From Osedax fenrisi (taxonomy: Eukaryota; Annelida; Polychaeta; Sabellida; Siboglinidae), in the NCBI GenBank assembly GCA_964019155.1, contig OZ025240.1, forward strand, positions 18,044,021 to 18,108,020: a stretch of 64,000 nucleotides of DNA. Reading direction: 5' to 3'. Below the pieces are notes generated by a model. That model did no database searches. It had not been told where the DNA came from and worked only from the letters and a program-made list of their open reading frames with translations. The position numbers and the translations under genes are program-made. Numbering within the stretch: the first letter of the stretch is position 1; each line of letters begins with the position of its first letter. Below, in pieces: positions 11,827 to 23,980 of the stretch.

Positions 11827-12611
11827 GTACTCTACCCTATAAACCGACGAAAACCTAAATACATTTCAGTTATATAGATACTACAGCCAGAAGTCTGCAG
11901 GAAGTACAATTAATTACGTTGCATAGATATAGATTATACCTTTGATATAACTACTTATTTATACTTAGATGTATATGTACATACAGATATTATAATATAT
12001 ATCCTATAATAATGCATACCTATGTATCATTTTACAGCCTCATTTCATGACAACAATTATTGAGATATTATGCTGTATTTTTATTTATAAATAACAAAGA
12101 ATTTAGTAAACAATAATGGTGCATAAATCTAACAAATATTCATTCACTTATTCGAATAGCATTAATACATAATTATAATATGTATAGTAACGTCTATTTT
12201 ATTTAAATTATTAATATTCAATTATGTAAATAAAATAAATAAAATAATATATAACATTTAAAAATATAATATCATATAAAATAATGTGTTACAATATTTT
12301 CTAAAACAAATATGAATTACATTTTCCATGTAGTTAATAGAATATATTTGATATTTTAAATAATGATTTTGATAATAATTCATTCTCTTATATTCATGTG
12401 TACAATTTGTATAATAATGATTGCTATATATATAAAAAAATATATAAAGTTCAATATAAAAGTTTATAGATTTAGTATTATAAATAAATTACATTATATC
12501 AATTATTATGAGTAATATGTATACATATTACCACTGACCAATAACACACACGGTATTAACATAATCCACTTTACACAGAATAAATACGAATTCTCAAATT
12601 GAATTCTATAG

Positions 12612-12729
12612 GAAGCTCGACGTCAGGATTAATAAGGTACGCAATAACCACTCAGATCATTATGAGCATTCACTATATTATAGTTACTTATATTCATCAT
12701 CATATGTGTTGCTATTGTTTGATAACTAT
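12612..12729 (+). pseudogene. gene X exon 5, membrane-segment frame broken (unit A)
   Basis: Starts after TTCTATAG and encodes SSTSGLIRYAITTQII, after which an extra G near 12664 shifts the frame compared with unit C. The hydrophobic continuation seen in C is lost. The donor would be CTAT|GTAGTT. Confidence 0.4.
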
Positions 12730-13188
12730 GTAGTTTTCATGAAATACAACATTGTTTTAAACCACACATAATATATGTATACATAAACATTAATGTATGA
12801 ATGTGCTTCATTGTAAAATGATAAAAGATCTAAATTGCATTAGTAGATACAATAAACATATAACTATACTTCCATACCAGCCCATGTTAAATCTTAGCTA
12901 GGCTGACGTTCACAGATTGACAATGTCATGTCTCTTGTGATATAATATATCTATTCAATTAAAAGTAGTGTACCACAATGATCACATACTTATATAGTCT
13001 TTATGTTTATTAATCGTCTGCTATTGAAATTTAGATGTTTGTATGAATTATTTTTAAGCAATGAAGCAGATGCTTTATTATTTATATGCATCAAATTAAA
13101 AAGTTGTATACCAAAAGGTCCAACACATAAAACACGCCCACATTTTTTATCGATATGTACACATCCACAATCACATGCACACACACAG

Positions 13189-13903
13189 GGAGATTCGTAT
13201 GTCACGACAGATGAGGACAAATCTGAGGAGCATTCTAATGCTGTGTACGACTCAGAAGTTAGGATGATGGCGATAAGGAGACCAGTCAGTAAGGGCTTCA
13301 TAACCTCCCCCCAACAGCAGTCTAGTCTCGCTACAGTAGTGGAACAACTAACTCCACACGAACTAGTCGTATCAGATACAAACGTACCGGTCAGTGGTGA
13401 TAAGGCACTCAAGAAACACCCTCCCGCCAGAAACCACCGGTCAAGAGATCGGCTATAATGCCGACACCCCGAGTTAACGGATGCGTCAGAGTGGGCGTGA
13501 CTAAAGAATTCACGGATGTGTACACGTCTACACCCCCCAGTCGCGACCCCTCGCATGTCTCGCTCTCCCCTATACAGTCTCACGCAGTCGATATCAACGA
13601 GTCTAGTACTACGGCGACGGTCGCTAAGAAAGGGGCGTGTCAACGTGTGAAAGTCGCGACGGTCTGGTAGGTACCCACAGTTCTAATCTGGAGAGTGACT
13701 TCGGTCAGAAATATCATAATAGCTCGCCAGTCTCGCAAGACTCGAGTAGAACGTCCACTACATCTAGAGTTACTTCCATCAAGTCAAAGGAGATAGACGG
13801 CTGTGTGGCTAACAATAGTACAAAAAGACCGTCGCTAAAATCTACGGTACGATCAATAATAAGAAATGCTATAACGTCCTTGTCTAAACAAAAACCTGGA
13901 TAA
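13189..13903 (+). pseudogene. gene X terminal exon, copy A (frameshifted)
   Basis: Begins GDSYVTTDED after a CA-rich tract ending in CACAG. Reads like the intact copies B and D until about 13430, where one base is missing relative to them; a stop follows at 13456-13458. The homologous frame resumes from about 13480 and a second indel lies near 13640. The final codons SLSKQKPG, stop and AATAAA (13917-13922) are kept. A 12-bp stretch (SDTNVPVSGD region) near 13370-13400 differs from B and D. Confidence 0.75.
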
Positions 13904-13916
13904 GCGGATTGGAGTT

Positions 13917-13922
13917 AATAAA
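13917..13922 (+). terminator. polyadenylation signal of gene X copy A
   Basis: AATAAA lies 14 bases after the stop codon. The same signal follows copies B (29577-29582), C (41744-41749) and D (54571-54576). Confidence 0.7.
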
Positions 13923-14114
13923 TCTAAAAACTATAAATTCATATTTATTTATATAAAAACTATGTATGCATGTATTATAACTATATATAGTTAAATATAA
14001 GGCATTGATTTTAATAACCGTATTTATATAAATCTGAAAATATATATGTTCACAATTTATTTTATATAAAAACTAGATATCAATGCACGTGTGTTTGTTT
14101 GTAAGAACAATGCG

Positions 14115-14245
14115 TTAGGCATTCATTTTGGTCTCGAGACCGGTGGTTTCGGACACAATGTCCAGTTTGTCAGCAAAGTAGGTCCTAAACCATTCTACGT
14201 GCTCCTCTTTCTGTGAAACACTCAAGTAGGCATTCTTGGATAATC
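14115..14245 (-). pseudogene. MRPS31: MRPS31 last coding exon, duplicate in unit A
   Basis: Open exon starting after GAACAG and encoding LSKNAYLSVSQKEEHVEW, then FRTYFADKLDIV and the stop. It is identical in protein to the unit D exon. Its only upstream partner in the array is the penultimate copy at 22511-22642, which lacks a splice acceptor, so it is probably not part of a working gene. Confidence 0.8.
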
Positions 14246-15599
14246 CTGTTCAATAATCGGTATATAATTATTATATTTTAATAATAGCATGATAATTGAA
14301 GAGATTTAGAACATCAATCGTATAGAAATAATATAATGATTAATAAACTTATATAGCAATATTTAAAGTATCATATTATGTGTACATTTATTACAAATAA
14401 TAATATTATTTATATAAATGTTTCGATATATATAGTAGAAATATTAGTATTAATTTTTTAATATATTAGATAAGTAATATTATTTATATCTTGCTGTAAA
14501 ATTAGATGTGATTGTAAAATATATTAACCGTTAGATATATACCAATTTAAGTAATAAAGTAGATAATAAAGATACAAATATAACTATTTTGTATTAGTAA
14601 ATAGATGTACTTACAAATTTGAATAACTCAGTATACTGACAATATTGTGATTATATATATAATTATATAAACTTAAGTTTGATTATAAATATTATATATT
14701 TATATTATTATATTTAGTTGAATTTTGAATGCCGAAGTGAATATTAATGTTTTTTTTACATTACTATTTCATTTATAAATGTACATTTCAAATTTATAAA
14801 TGTATACATTATTTTATATTTTATTTATATTTCATTTGCTGAAAACCAGATATTTATAAAAGATATATTTTTAATTTAAATTTCTTTTGTCTGGCTATTA
14901 CATAATTATTTTTTTTCTCTTCATAAAATAAATTCTGATATCATTTTATTATAATGTATATTTAGTATTTTTTTTTATTGATTTTTATAGTGTATATTAG
15001 GGATGTAAACGGGTACCCGAAAACCCGGTTCTCCCGGGTATTAGTATACCCGTAAATTCACGGGTTTTTATAAAGACAAAAATGTTTCAGTTCAAATTTT
15101 CCGGGTATTAGATAAATTAAACCGGGAATTCATTATTGAAACCGGGTATGTATTTTGTATTCTTATATTAAATTATTCTGAATATTTTGTCTTTTGTATT
15201 CACTATATTCACGATCTTTGTTAATGTTTACTTCCATAGACATAGCATTTATTCTAATTCTACTTGTAAATATTTGATATTTCCAAAATATCTGTAATTT
15301 TCAAACTCATGTAACATAGTAATTAATAAATATTTTTAAACCAATTAAAATGATTTATAATCAGTGCAACATCCTCTACGAATAGTATAAAAGTAAATCC
15401 AAAATTCAAGGGGTTTCCATTTCAATTTAAGGATTCGCGGTAAGAGTAACATGTGCTTTTTTTTAGTAAATTATTTATTTTAAAAATAAATATATATTTA
15501 TTATTATTATTTATATATCTATATAGATTATTAAATTAGATGTCCTATGGTATATAATATATACACTAATGTTTAATATCGAGTGTTTAATCGAATTTT

Positions 15600-15990
15600 C
15601 AAAATCGTTAAAATCATTAAAAAAATATCAATTTAAAATCAATATCATTTTAAATATATTTTTAAAATAATTATGATTTATTAAATCGATTTAACAAGTT
15701 TTAATAATTATTTGTTTAAATATTTAATATAATATGTACAAGTATTATATTAATTTATTTTATAGACTATTTAATTATAAAATTAATAATTTATATAAGC
15801 ATCGTTAAAAAAATATCAATCATTTTAAATATATTTTTAAAATAATTGTGATTTATTAAATCGATTTAACAAGTTTTAATAATTATTTGTTTAAATATTT
15901 AATATAATATGTATAAGTATTATATTAATTTATTTTATAGACTATTTAATTATAAAATTAATAATTTATATAAGCATTACAAAATAATGT
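15600..15990. repeat. direct repeat of about 185 bp
   Basis: Two nearly identical copies (about 15615-15790 and 15803-15976), both containing TTAAAATAATTRTGATTTATTAAATCG and TTAACAAGTTTTAATAATTA. A more diverged relative lies near 16195-16270. No coding content. Confidence 0.7.
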
Positions 15991-16782
15991 GTAAATAAAT
16001 GTTGATTTAGTAAACATTTTCAACAAATTGAAAAATGTAAAATAGACATTCATTTATGATTTATAAAATTAATTGTTAACGTAAATTAATTTAGATTAAT
16101 AGTATTCTATGTTACATAGACTCTATGTATCAAACATTTTGATAAGTAATACAAATAATGACGATTAAACTCGGAATGTCTCATATTTTTTAATAAATTT
16201 AAATTATCAAAAATACTGAATTAATCTAACTCGATTTAACACATTTTAATAATTATTTCTATAAATATTCAATATATAATATATTAAATATATATCATTA
16301 AATAATATAGCTATTGTTTTAATTTATATCATACACTAATTAATATAAATATATACATTTAAATACTTATTAGAAAATTATATTTATAAATAATATGGAT
16401 AGTTGGTAATAAATAAAAAAATATCATTTAAAAATGTAAAATAGACAAATTAATTGTGGAAACAAATCGTAATTAATTTAGATTAATATTAGTCTATGTA
16501 TCAAACATTTAGATATTTAATATATTTAGTAATACAAATAATGACGATTAAACTCGGAATGTCTCATATTTTTTAATACATTTGTATTATCATATATACT
16601 AAATTAATTTTACTATAATATAAAATATACTAAATATATATCATTACCTAATATAGCTATGGTATAAAGATTTTTTATATACTAATACATATAAATATAT
16701 ATATATATTTATATAATAATGATCTTATTTATTTTATATTTAATATAATATTACTGTTTAAATTCCTTACAGTATATTTAAA

Positions 16783-17001
16783 ATGACAACGAAGTTTCTA
16801 GAAAAGTACCGCTGCCCTCTCGCAAACATCAAAGTTAGTAATGTTTTATACCTTATTACGAATGGTATGTGTGTTGCTGACTGTTTACAAAAACTAACAT
16901 TAAATCGTAGTTTCCGTGTAACTGAAATAGGATTATCACGTAGACTATGCAGGACATATAACATGCACAAGAATAATGTTGGATTTATATTTTTCGATTA
17001 G
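16783..17001 (+). CDS. unidentified coding-like ORF inside the hAT element
   Basis: 72 codons starting ATG after TTTAAA (begins MTTKFLEKYRCPLANIKV, contains GMCVADCLQKL and GLSRRLCRTY). Codon use is much less AT-rich than its surroundings. A splice acceptor-like CATTACAG at 17413-17420 is followed by another coding-like stretch (SRCIPFETKEDIDITTAAIG), and a third lies near 17600-17682 (LYTCLLELVLNTDVQDIF). These may be exons of a captured host gene or of the element's own gene. I do not recognise it. Confidence 0.35.
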   Translation: MTTKFLEKYRCPLANIKVSNVLYLITNGMCVADCLQKLTLNRSFRVTEIGLSRRLCRTYNMHKNNVGFIFFD

Positions 17002-18540
17002 TGTGAATAATTAATTCTGTAAGAATGACAGAAAGATTCACTAAAATACCTCTACGGTATAATGAACAGTTAATTTAATTTCGAGTTACAAATTTACAGA
17101 AGGCATTAATATTTTTGAATACTAAAATAAACAATTGGAAAGTGTAAATTTAAATTTAGTTGAAAAATTAAATAATATAGTTCATGAAAAAAGCACGCTA
17201 CTGGATAAATAAAATTCCAATATCTCATATTACCAATGTATGTTGTAATTCGAAAAGAACTATTGAAAAATAAAGCAAATTTTAAATTTTGTAAATTATC
17301 GATCCATCAATAATCTAATAATGTTGTATATATAATTGTCTATTATCTGTCTACATAGTGAAATATCATACTAATAATTATCTATGATTTACCTTTAACT
17401 TAAATTTTATTCATTACAGATAGTAGATGTATTCCATTTGAGACTAAAGAGGATATCGATATAACTACTGCTGCTATTGGAGACTTGGTATGAAAAGATA
17501 ACAGTTTTAAATTCAACTCGGAGTACTTCTTCATATGGTAATTATTATTATATTATTTAAAATTGTATATTTACCCATGTTAATTTATTAATATTATATA
17601 GAGATTATATACTTGCTTATTGGAGTTGGTTCTGAATACTGATGTTCAAGATATATTTCAAATTCGTAGGAAATCGTGAAAATTTGGTATATAGCTATGA
17701 ATTCTATGTATAAATCTATGTAATGTCGTTATATCATTATGTTGTTGTATTCACATATTATAACTAAACGTATCTATTTATAAAATAAATATTGAAACAC
17801 ACCTTTAGTAATCATATATCTTATTTATTTATTTTTATTTAAGAAAAAAATATAATTGAATAAAGTAAATAATGTAAAGTATATTTGCTAAACTATAACA
17901 TGCACCTTTGACATACATAATGTATAACATACTCTATGTAAATATACAGATAAAATGTAAAAAGATGTACAAAATATATATGATATAGTTAAATATACAC
18001 AGCAGTGAAATATTTTGAAAATCTTTAGCAGCTTAACATAAATTGATTCTTCTTGGCTCTGTAAACTGTAATAATAAATATATTATAATAGAATTAATTT
18101 TTGAAGTTAAAAATATTGAATATTAGTTGATCAAAATATTTGTAGCTTTTACTTTTATGTAATAGCTGTCTTAATTATTACCCTCAAATCTGGCCATTCT
18201 TAACCATAACTTTTTTATTATTAATTATATCAAAGAAGTAAAATATGAAACTTATATTACTTTTTCATCCTCTTTCCAATGGTATTAATAATTTTATTCT
18301 AGCTACAAAATAAAAATATCATTGATATACCTATATAATTAAATTTAATTAGTTTTTTTCACTAATAATTAATGTTTACTTTTAACGTCTAATGTTTAAA
18401 TATACTCTTTATAATAATATACCCCGATTGTATAATTATTATATAATATGTATACAACCATAGATTTAGAGTACCAAGTGATACTCCCGATTATATAATT
18501 ATTAATATAATACCCTCACACATGGGTTATCAATATATGT

Positions 18541-19510
18541 AGTTATAACAAAGATTTTGCGAAGCAAAGATATAACACTCCCTATGCCATCGATATAAAG
18601 AAAGTGGATAAGCAATTGACTGTAGTGTATGGCACTTTCCGCTACGAGCGCTGCAGTCGAAACCCACTATCTGGCCCACTACTTTTTATTTATAATAATA
18701 TGTATTTATCATATATATATTGATAATCACTACCAATTTTAATATACTATCGATACTAAAAATAAAATTATATATTTAAAATACATAATATCAACATTCC
18801 TCGTAATTTTGTGTATTTAAATTTAAGTTATAATACTATTTTATTGATTTTATTGATATTTATAATTTAAATCCATTGATATAGATATAAGTCACTTTAA
18901 TCTATTTCGACGAAAAGACTACTGTTTCAATATTTGACATATATAATATGACTAATATCCAATCAAAATCACTGATACCATTTTGTTAATTTATTGATAA
19001 AAGTGTCATTCACATGTATATCTTTTACATGCATTGCGTGCGTCAATTGCTTATCCACTTTCTTTATATCGATGCCCTATGCATGCAACGTAATTTAGTA
19101 ATATCCCCAGCCGCTGCTAGCAGCAGTATCGAAATCACTGAAATAGATTTAGGTTCGGCTCTGTTTACATACAACAATGTTTTCATTGCTCTATTAAATT
19201 ACATGCAATATAAATTAACTTTTACTTACTAAATATATACTTATAGCATTTAAAACATAAATATCATTCGTTTGTTATATATTAGTAATGAACACTTAGT
19301 TTTCATCATATAAATATTAATTTAAAGCATATTATTTAACATTAAAACATTTTAAAAGTGTATAGTTAAATACGAATTTACATTATAAACAACGCATAGT
19401 TCCTAAAAGTAACCCGCTATAGGTGGCACCAGGGTATTTTGTATACAAATTAGAATTACACGATTTCGCGTAAGTGTTATATCTTTCCTTCGGAAAATCT
19501 TTGGTTATAA
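18541..19510. mobile_element. foldback/inverted-repeat element nested in the hAT element
   Basis: Outer arms (18541-18579 and 19472-19510) are imperfect inverted repeats around ACAAAGATTTTGCGAAGCAA. Inner arms (18589-18620 and 19042-19073) are a perfect 32-bp inverted repeat containing AAAGTGGATAAGCAATTGAC. The total span is about 970 bp with no transposase. Confidence 0.65.
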
Positions 19511-19914
19511 TGTTATTAAATTTGTTATTAAATAGTTTAAATATTTCTATTTATATATAATATATGTTATCGGCTTTATTTATCTGAATGTATTCAATTT
19601 TTTTAAATTTATATATTTCTATAACTTAAATTCTATATATTTCTATACTATATCTATATCAAATTTCCTATAATTTGTTATACTTGTTATATAAATGACA
19701 CCTTACATTAGTGTTCGAAATGAACCCAACTACTGGTGCTTCAAAGCTTCACTTAAACAAAATATATAGTTCAAAGTTCATGAAAAGTTCATTTGTAAAA
19801 TAATGCTAAAGTTTGAACCAGCTTCATAAATAAGGGGAATAGTTTTAACTTGCTTCACAATTCTAAAAATAATAGTAAAGCTTCGAAGCCATATTAATAA
19901 TATTGTTATTCTAT

Positions 19915-20110
19915 TTAGTGGAGTCCTTCCATTTCATCCAGAAACTTATATAACGTTTTCACTTATAACCATATAGCTCTATAGATACATTATAATGTCC
20001 CTTCGAAGCCGTTCCCATGTTAAGACATCCATAATGTTAATGAGAGCTGGTCATTTATATATACAAAAGTATATAAGATCACTTCTAAATATTATTCTAA
20101 TACCTATATT
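19915..20110 (-). mobile_element. SINE body copy
   Basis: The reverse complement matches the body of the SINE at 6771-6988 at roughly 80% by eye (TTTAGAAGTGATCTTATATA; GGCTTCGAAGGGACATTA; GGTTATAAGTGAAAAC; GGACTCCAC). No tRNA-like head is seen. Confidence 0.75.
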
Positions 20111-20401
20111 AATATCACGACGGTATCTACACCCACAAACTAATACCTGTTTATTTGTTTTAGTCAATTTACCGTGTGATACTGGCTTCTAATACTATAA
20201 TACATATTTGTTTTGATAAATAAAGGTAAGATACATATATATATTTGATCTGTAAATGTTTCGAATGTTTCGAAGCATGCTAACAAATGTTTCGAAACAT
20301 CTATATTGGAAAAAATGTTTCGTTTCATATGTTTCGAAACATGAGATGTTGATGTTTCAAATGTTTCGAAACATCAAAAAGTGTACCCGTTTAAATCCCT
20401 A

Positions 20402-20512
20402 GTGTATATATATATTATATGTGATATAAAAGTCTAGATTTTCATATACTTTTAGCTATATAAATTTTATATCTACATATATATATTTGGGTATTTTTAT
20501 ACATAGATATAT

Positions 20513-20572
<60 letters not shown>

Positions 20573-20704
20573 ATATATGTATGTGTATATAGTTATGTTA
20601 GTATACATGTGTATGTAGTATAAAAATGTAGATTTGTGTATAGTTTTAGCTATATACATTGTATATCTACATATATATTTGGGTATATTTATTCATAAAT
20701 ACGT

Positions 20705-20753
<49 letters not shown>

Positions 20754-21219
20754 TATTAATAAGACTAGATCAACCACGAATTCTACATCATTAAACAATA
20801 CAAATTATATTGATAAGGATTATGTAGATGATATAGTTTTAAAGATAACTGATATATTTAATGACAAAATAAGTATGATAAAATCTGAAAATGATATTAT
20901 CATTAACAAATTAAATATAATCATAAATAATTAGAATGACATTATAAAATAATTAACCCCAAATGTTAATGATTTAGATAGTTATGCTAGTATAACTTCA
21001 AAAAATAGTATTTATAAAATATCAACATCAGTAGATACAACTATATCAGAATCAATAACTAAATCAAGTATATCAATACATAAAAAAGATGGAGTTCAAT
21101 ATGCTGCTATTTTATATAACATTGATGAATCTAAAGATACAGATTTTTCGTGTAGAAAGATATATGATAGTAAACAAATTTAAATTCTCATAAAACAGGT
21201 TAATACTATAGATATTAAC
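20402..21219 (+). mobile_element. ORF1 part of a + strand non-LTR retrotransposon (A/B intron copy)
   Basis: The 5' region has a twice-repeated block (TTTTAGCTATATA...TATATCTACATATATAT...TTTGGGTAT at 20452-20495 and 20644-20695). ORF1 follows (about 20755-21183, with stops), including a heptad-like stretch (DIFNDKISMIKSENDIIINK) suggesting a coiled coil. The ATG is mutated here (AAG) but present at 31050 and 43133. It is interrupted by the - strand RTE-like insertion from 21220. Confidence 0.6.
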
Positions 21220-22185
21220 TTACCTTACCAGGTCGAGCTTGCTCGGCATTTCATAACACGTAATTTCCATTGATTTCTATCATTCATTGCAGTCGGTAGT
21301 TCTTCTATCTTAAGCATTGTGTCTTCTTTTAACTGATCTATATATGATTTCCTGGGCCTGCCACAGGATCTATTACCATGTTTTGGGTTCCATAGTAGTA
21401 GATCACTAGCCAGTTCATCCTTACTCATCCAACAATGTCCTGCGAAACTTAGTCATTGTTTTCTAATAGTGTCAGATATTTTCGGGATGTTCTTATATAG
21501 TTCTTGGTTAGTCAGGTGTAGATTCCAATGCTTGTTTTTAATAGCTCTTAGCATCCTCGTATATGTTCCATCAATTTTTCTCTACATAGCTACTGTCATT
21601 GTCCAGGTTACGGATCCGTAGACTAGAACAGTTTCTACAGTAGCTCTGAAGAAGTTTATTTTTAGGTTTTCTCTAAGATTTGATTTCCATATTATATGTA
21701 GGTTGTTTAGTACAGCCCATGCCTTCGCAATTATAATATTTATATCATGTTCTGTAGATCCTATATAACTTCCAAGGTATTTGAAATCATCTACTTTTTT
21801 AATATTTTCTCCGTTTAAATTTTTAATAATGGACGTTGTTTTCTCATTTTGGTTAAAACTCATGTATTCCGTCTTTCCTGAATTTATTTTTAGACCAATT
21901 TCGTTTGCTTTCTCTTCTATCAAAAGTAATAGAATATTTGCTTCTGATAGGTCGTTTGTTGTTAGAGCAATATCGTTAGAGTAATCTGCATCTGTGATAC
22001 TTACTGCTGGATATCTACTGCTCTTCCTTTTCGAAATGGTGAAACCTTGTTCTTTATTGCAATCCAGGGAATTCTTTAGAATATAGTCAAGGCATATTAT
22101 GAATAAGAAAGGAGCAAGTGTATCACCTTGTAGTACACCAGTTGTAATTTCAAAGAAAGGTGTGTCACCGTCTTGTTATCTAACC
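21220..22185 (-). mobile_element. 5'-truncated RTE-like retrotransposon, family 1 (A/B copy)
   Basis: The - strand reads the RT palm to C-terminus: GVLQGDTLAPFLFVICLDYI, then GLKINSGKTEYMSF, FKYLGSYIGSTEHDIN, LSFAGHCWRSKDELASDLLL and GRPRKSYI. The catalytic YADD has decayed to YSND. It is flanked by a 12-bp duplication ATAGATATTAAC (21208-21219 and 22186-22197) and ends in GGTAAGGTAAG at its 3' end. It is inserted into the ORF1 of the + strand element. Confidence 0.9.
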
Positions 22186-22197
22186 ATAGATATTAAC

Positions 22198-22435
22198 ATT
22201 TGTAAATTAGATCACTTTAGACTAGGAAATCGTAAACAATATAAAGATAGTAAATCTAATAGACCTAATAGAATTTTTTAATATTTTAAATCAATTACGA
22301 TTAAGTAGTAGACTTATTGATACACCAACGCGAATTACTAACATAATATCCACTCAAATTGATAATTTTTTTATTAATTGTTTATTTGTATACACTAGTC
22401 TGTGTACTGTTAGTATGAGTATAATATACCTATAG
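22198..22435 (+). mobile_element. ORF1/endonuclease remnant of the + strand retrotransposon
   Basis: Continues the interrupted ORF1 after the target duplication (KLDHFRLGNRKQYKDSKSNR, an RRM-like end). It then jumps by deletion to the end of the endonuclease region (LSSRLIDTPTRITN). The fuller version is at 56463-57396. Confidence 0.6.
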
Positions 22436-22510
22436 TATGCCCACAGTATGCATATAGTATGCCCGTAGTTTTCACATAATATTCACATAGTATTAGCAGT
22501 AACACGTTAC

Positions 22511-22642
22511 CTATGATGACTAGTTCCATGAAATGTCTGATGGGTCCTTTGGAGGGGAAGTCTTTAATGAGGTGATCGAGGAATACGTGTTCATGGAATC
22601 CTACCTTGTCCTCTTCTCCAATATCTAATGGGTTATATACAG
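22511..22642 (-). pseudogene. MRPS31: MRPS31 penultimate exon duplicate, acceptor lost (A/B)
   Basis: Open exon encoding NPLDIGEEDKVGFHEHVF and GPIRHFMELV. The bases that form the acceptor in the rightmost copy (CCTACAG|CT) read CCTACAT|CT here. The donor GTAACG is kept. Confidence 0.8.
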
Positions 22643-23429
22643 ATGTAGGTTATATATATATGGGAATATATAATATGTTATGATTATGTGAGTGGCAATG
22701 ATAAAGATTTATATACATATATTAGGAATATCTAATGTGACCAACTCTACATAAATACAGCTGTACAATACAGTGTACATACACATATGTGATGTATTTA
22801 AATGTTTGACATACACTATCTGAAATGATACTAAGCTTTCATTAAATATATATTACACAGGATAAATATTATCAATTATATAATGATTATCTGAAGGAAA
22901 TCAATATTTATAACTAAAACTATCATATCGTATTTAAGCTATTATATAAATATAATATTAGATTATATTTGTTTTATGCAAAGTTCAGTATTATTTCTTC
23001 CTTGCCTTCCCTCCCACTCAATAATTCCCTCCCACGGACGGCCGATTGCCAACGCACTGATGCAGTCCATAAACCAAAAAAAGTAAAAAGTAAGTAAAGT
23101 ATATTGCAAATGAATAAATATGAATTAATTTATAGAATTAAAATTGTGTTAAAATAACTCTTAATTAACAGGTTATAATTAAATAAAATATAAATAATAA
23201 AACTACGTAACGTATAATCATAAATTAAAAACAACAAACAGGCAAACAGCCACAATAAACAAACAGGCAAACAGGAAAACTAAACAAAGCAACTACAGGA
23301 AATGTCCACTTCGAGAAACCCATCGATAACTCTAGACACACAGCATGGTTTGTATACAACGCGTGTGTACATTAGACTACGTAGCACACACTTAACGATT
23401 AGCATAGCCTATACATACACCTGTAGTAT

Positions 23430-23668
23430 ACCTAGTACGTATATATATACACGACATATATTATACCTACGTATATATACACGACATATACTATACCTAC
23501 GTATATATATATATATATATACATATATATACACGACATATACTATAAGTGCGTATATATACACGACATATAGTATACCTACGTATATATATACGACATA
23601 TAATATACGTTTGTATACATACATGACATATAGTATACCTACGATGTATATACGACATATAATATACG
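23430..23668. repeat. 30-bp VNTR in gene X intron 1 (unit B, ~8 copies)
   Basis: Same motif as the unit A array but longer and more diverged, with an (AT)n patch inside (23501-23526). Confidence 0.9.
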
Positions 23669-23767
23669 ATTTGTTTGCTCATATATGAGGGTTAGCTACC
23701 CTAAATGATTAGCTAATTCATCATACATACATGTGTGTATGATATATTGGTATATATAATAAATAGA

Positions 23768-23980
23768 CTGCCCGGACCAATACAATAGGTATCACAATAT
23801 ATATAGTAATTGATCTTATATAATAGTGTATATACAGTGTATATATTCTATAGACCGGGCTCATTATAAACATGGATGCCTAACACGATAGAGGCGTTGG
23901 GTAGGACATTAGGTACAGTTGGTTATAAGTGAGAAAGTTATCTGAATTCCTGGACGGGATGGAAATTCGCCTAAAATATA
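23768..23980 (+). mobile_element. SINE-like repeat body (unit B)
   Basis: Counterpart of 6300-6510. Starts CCCGGACCAATACAATAGG and ends CCTGGACGGGATGGAAATTC. Confidence 0.6.

Larger units (their letters stand above)
5972..13922 (+). pseudogene. gene X copy A (six candidate exons, disrupted)
   Basis: Candidate coding exons are 5972-6017 (MSTSRNPSITLDTQH), 8194-8255 (TKLKKKSRKP...), 8529-8582 (ILNRNRTYLKFKT...), 11787-11826, 12612-12729 and 13189-13903. All boundaries are GT/AG and the phases (1,0,0,1,-,0) are compatible up to exon 5. The protein would begin with a strongly basic region, then a possible membrane segment, then a Ser/Thr-rich tail. Copy A has a one-base insertion in exon 5 relative to copy C, which closes the membrane-segment frame, a one-base deletion near 13430 giving a stop at 13456, and another frame change near 13640. 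I do not recognise the family. Exon 4 lacks a pyrimidine tract, so it is the weakest exon. Confidence 0.55.
14998..20401. mobile_element. 5.4-kb hAT-type element (unit A only)
   Basis: Ends TAGGGATGTAAACGGGTAC and GTACCCGTTTAAATCCCTA are inverted repeats and are flanked by a perfect 8-bp duplication GTGTATAT (14990-14997, 20402-20409), the hAT signature. Units B, C and D show the empty site. I see no hAT transposase inside. It contains coding-like stretches (16783-17001, 17420-17490, 17600-17682), a foldback element (18541-19510), a SINE copy and many GTTTCGAAACAT repeats near 20250-20375. Confidence 0.85.
5446..22991. repeat. tandem duplication unit A
   Basis: The unit starts inside the 3' end of the CR1/L2-like element and ends in MRPS31 intron sequence (caaagttcagta). 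It holds gene X copy A, an MRPS31 last exon, a 5.4-kb hAT-type insertion, nested retrotransposons and an MRPS31 penultimate-exon copy. Unit length without the hAT element is about 12 kb. It is nearly identical to unit C across most of gene X. Confidence 0.9.

Noticed and set aside
11868..11920. Extra gene X exon after CATTTCAG
   Set aside because: The open frame there (about 11 codons before a donor-like GTACAA) does not match the phases of exons 4 and 5.
12044..12100. Extra gene X exon (PHFMTTIIEILCC)
   Set aside because: It follows an acceptor-like TTTTACAG, but the only available donors give an incompatible phase, so I left it out of the model.
20456..20934. Proteins of repeated YI residues
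   Set aside because: They are translations of (AT)n runs.
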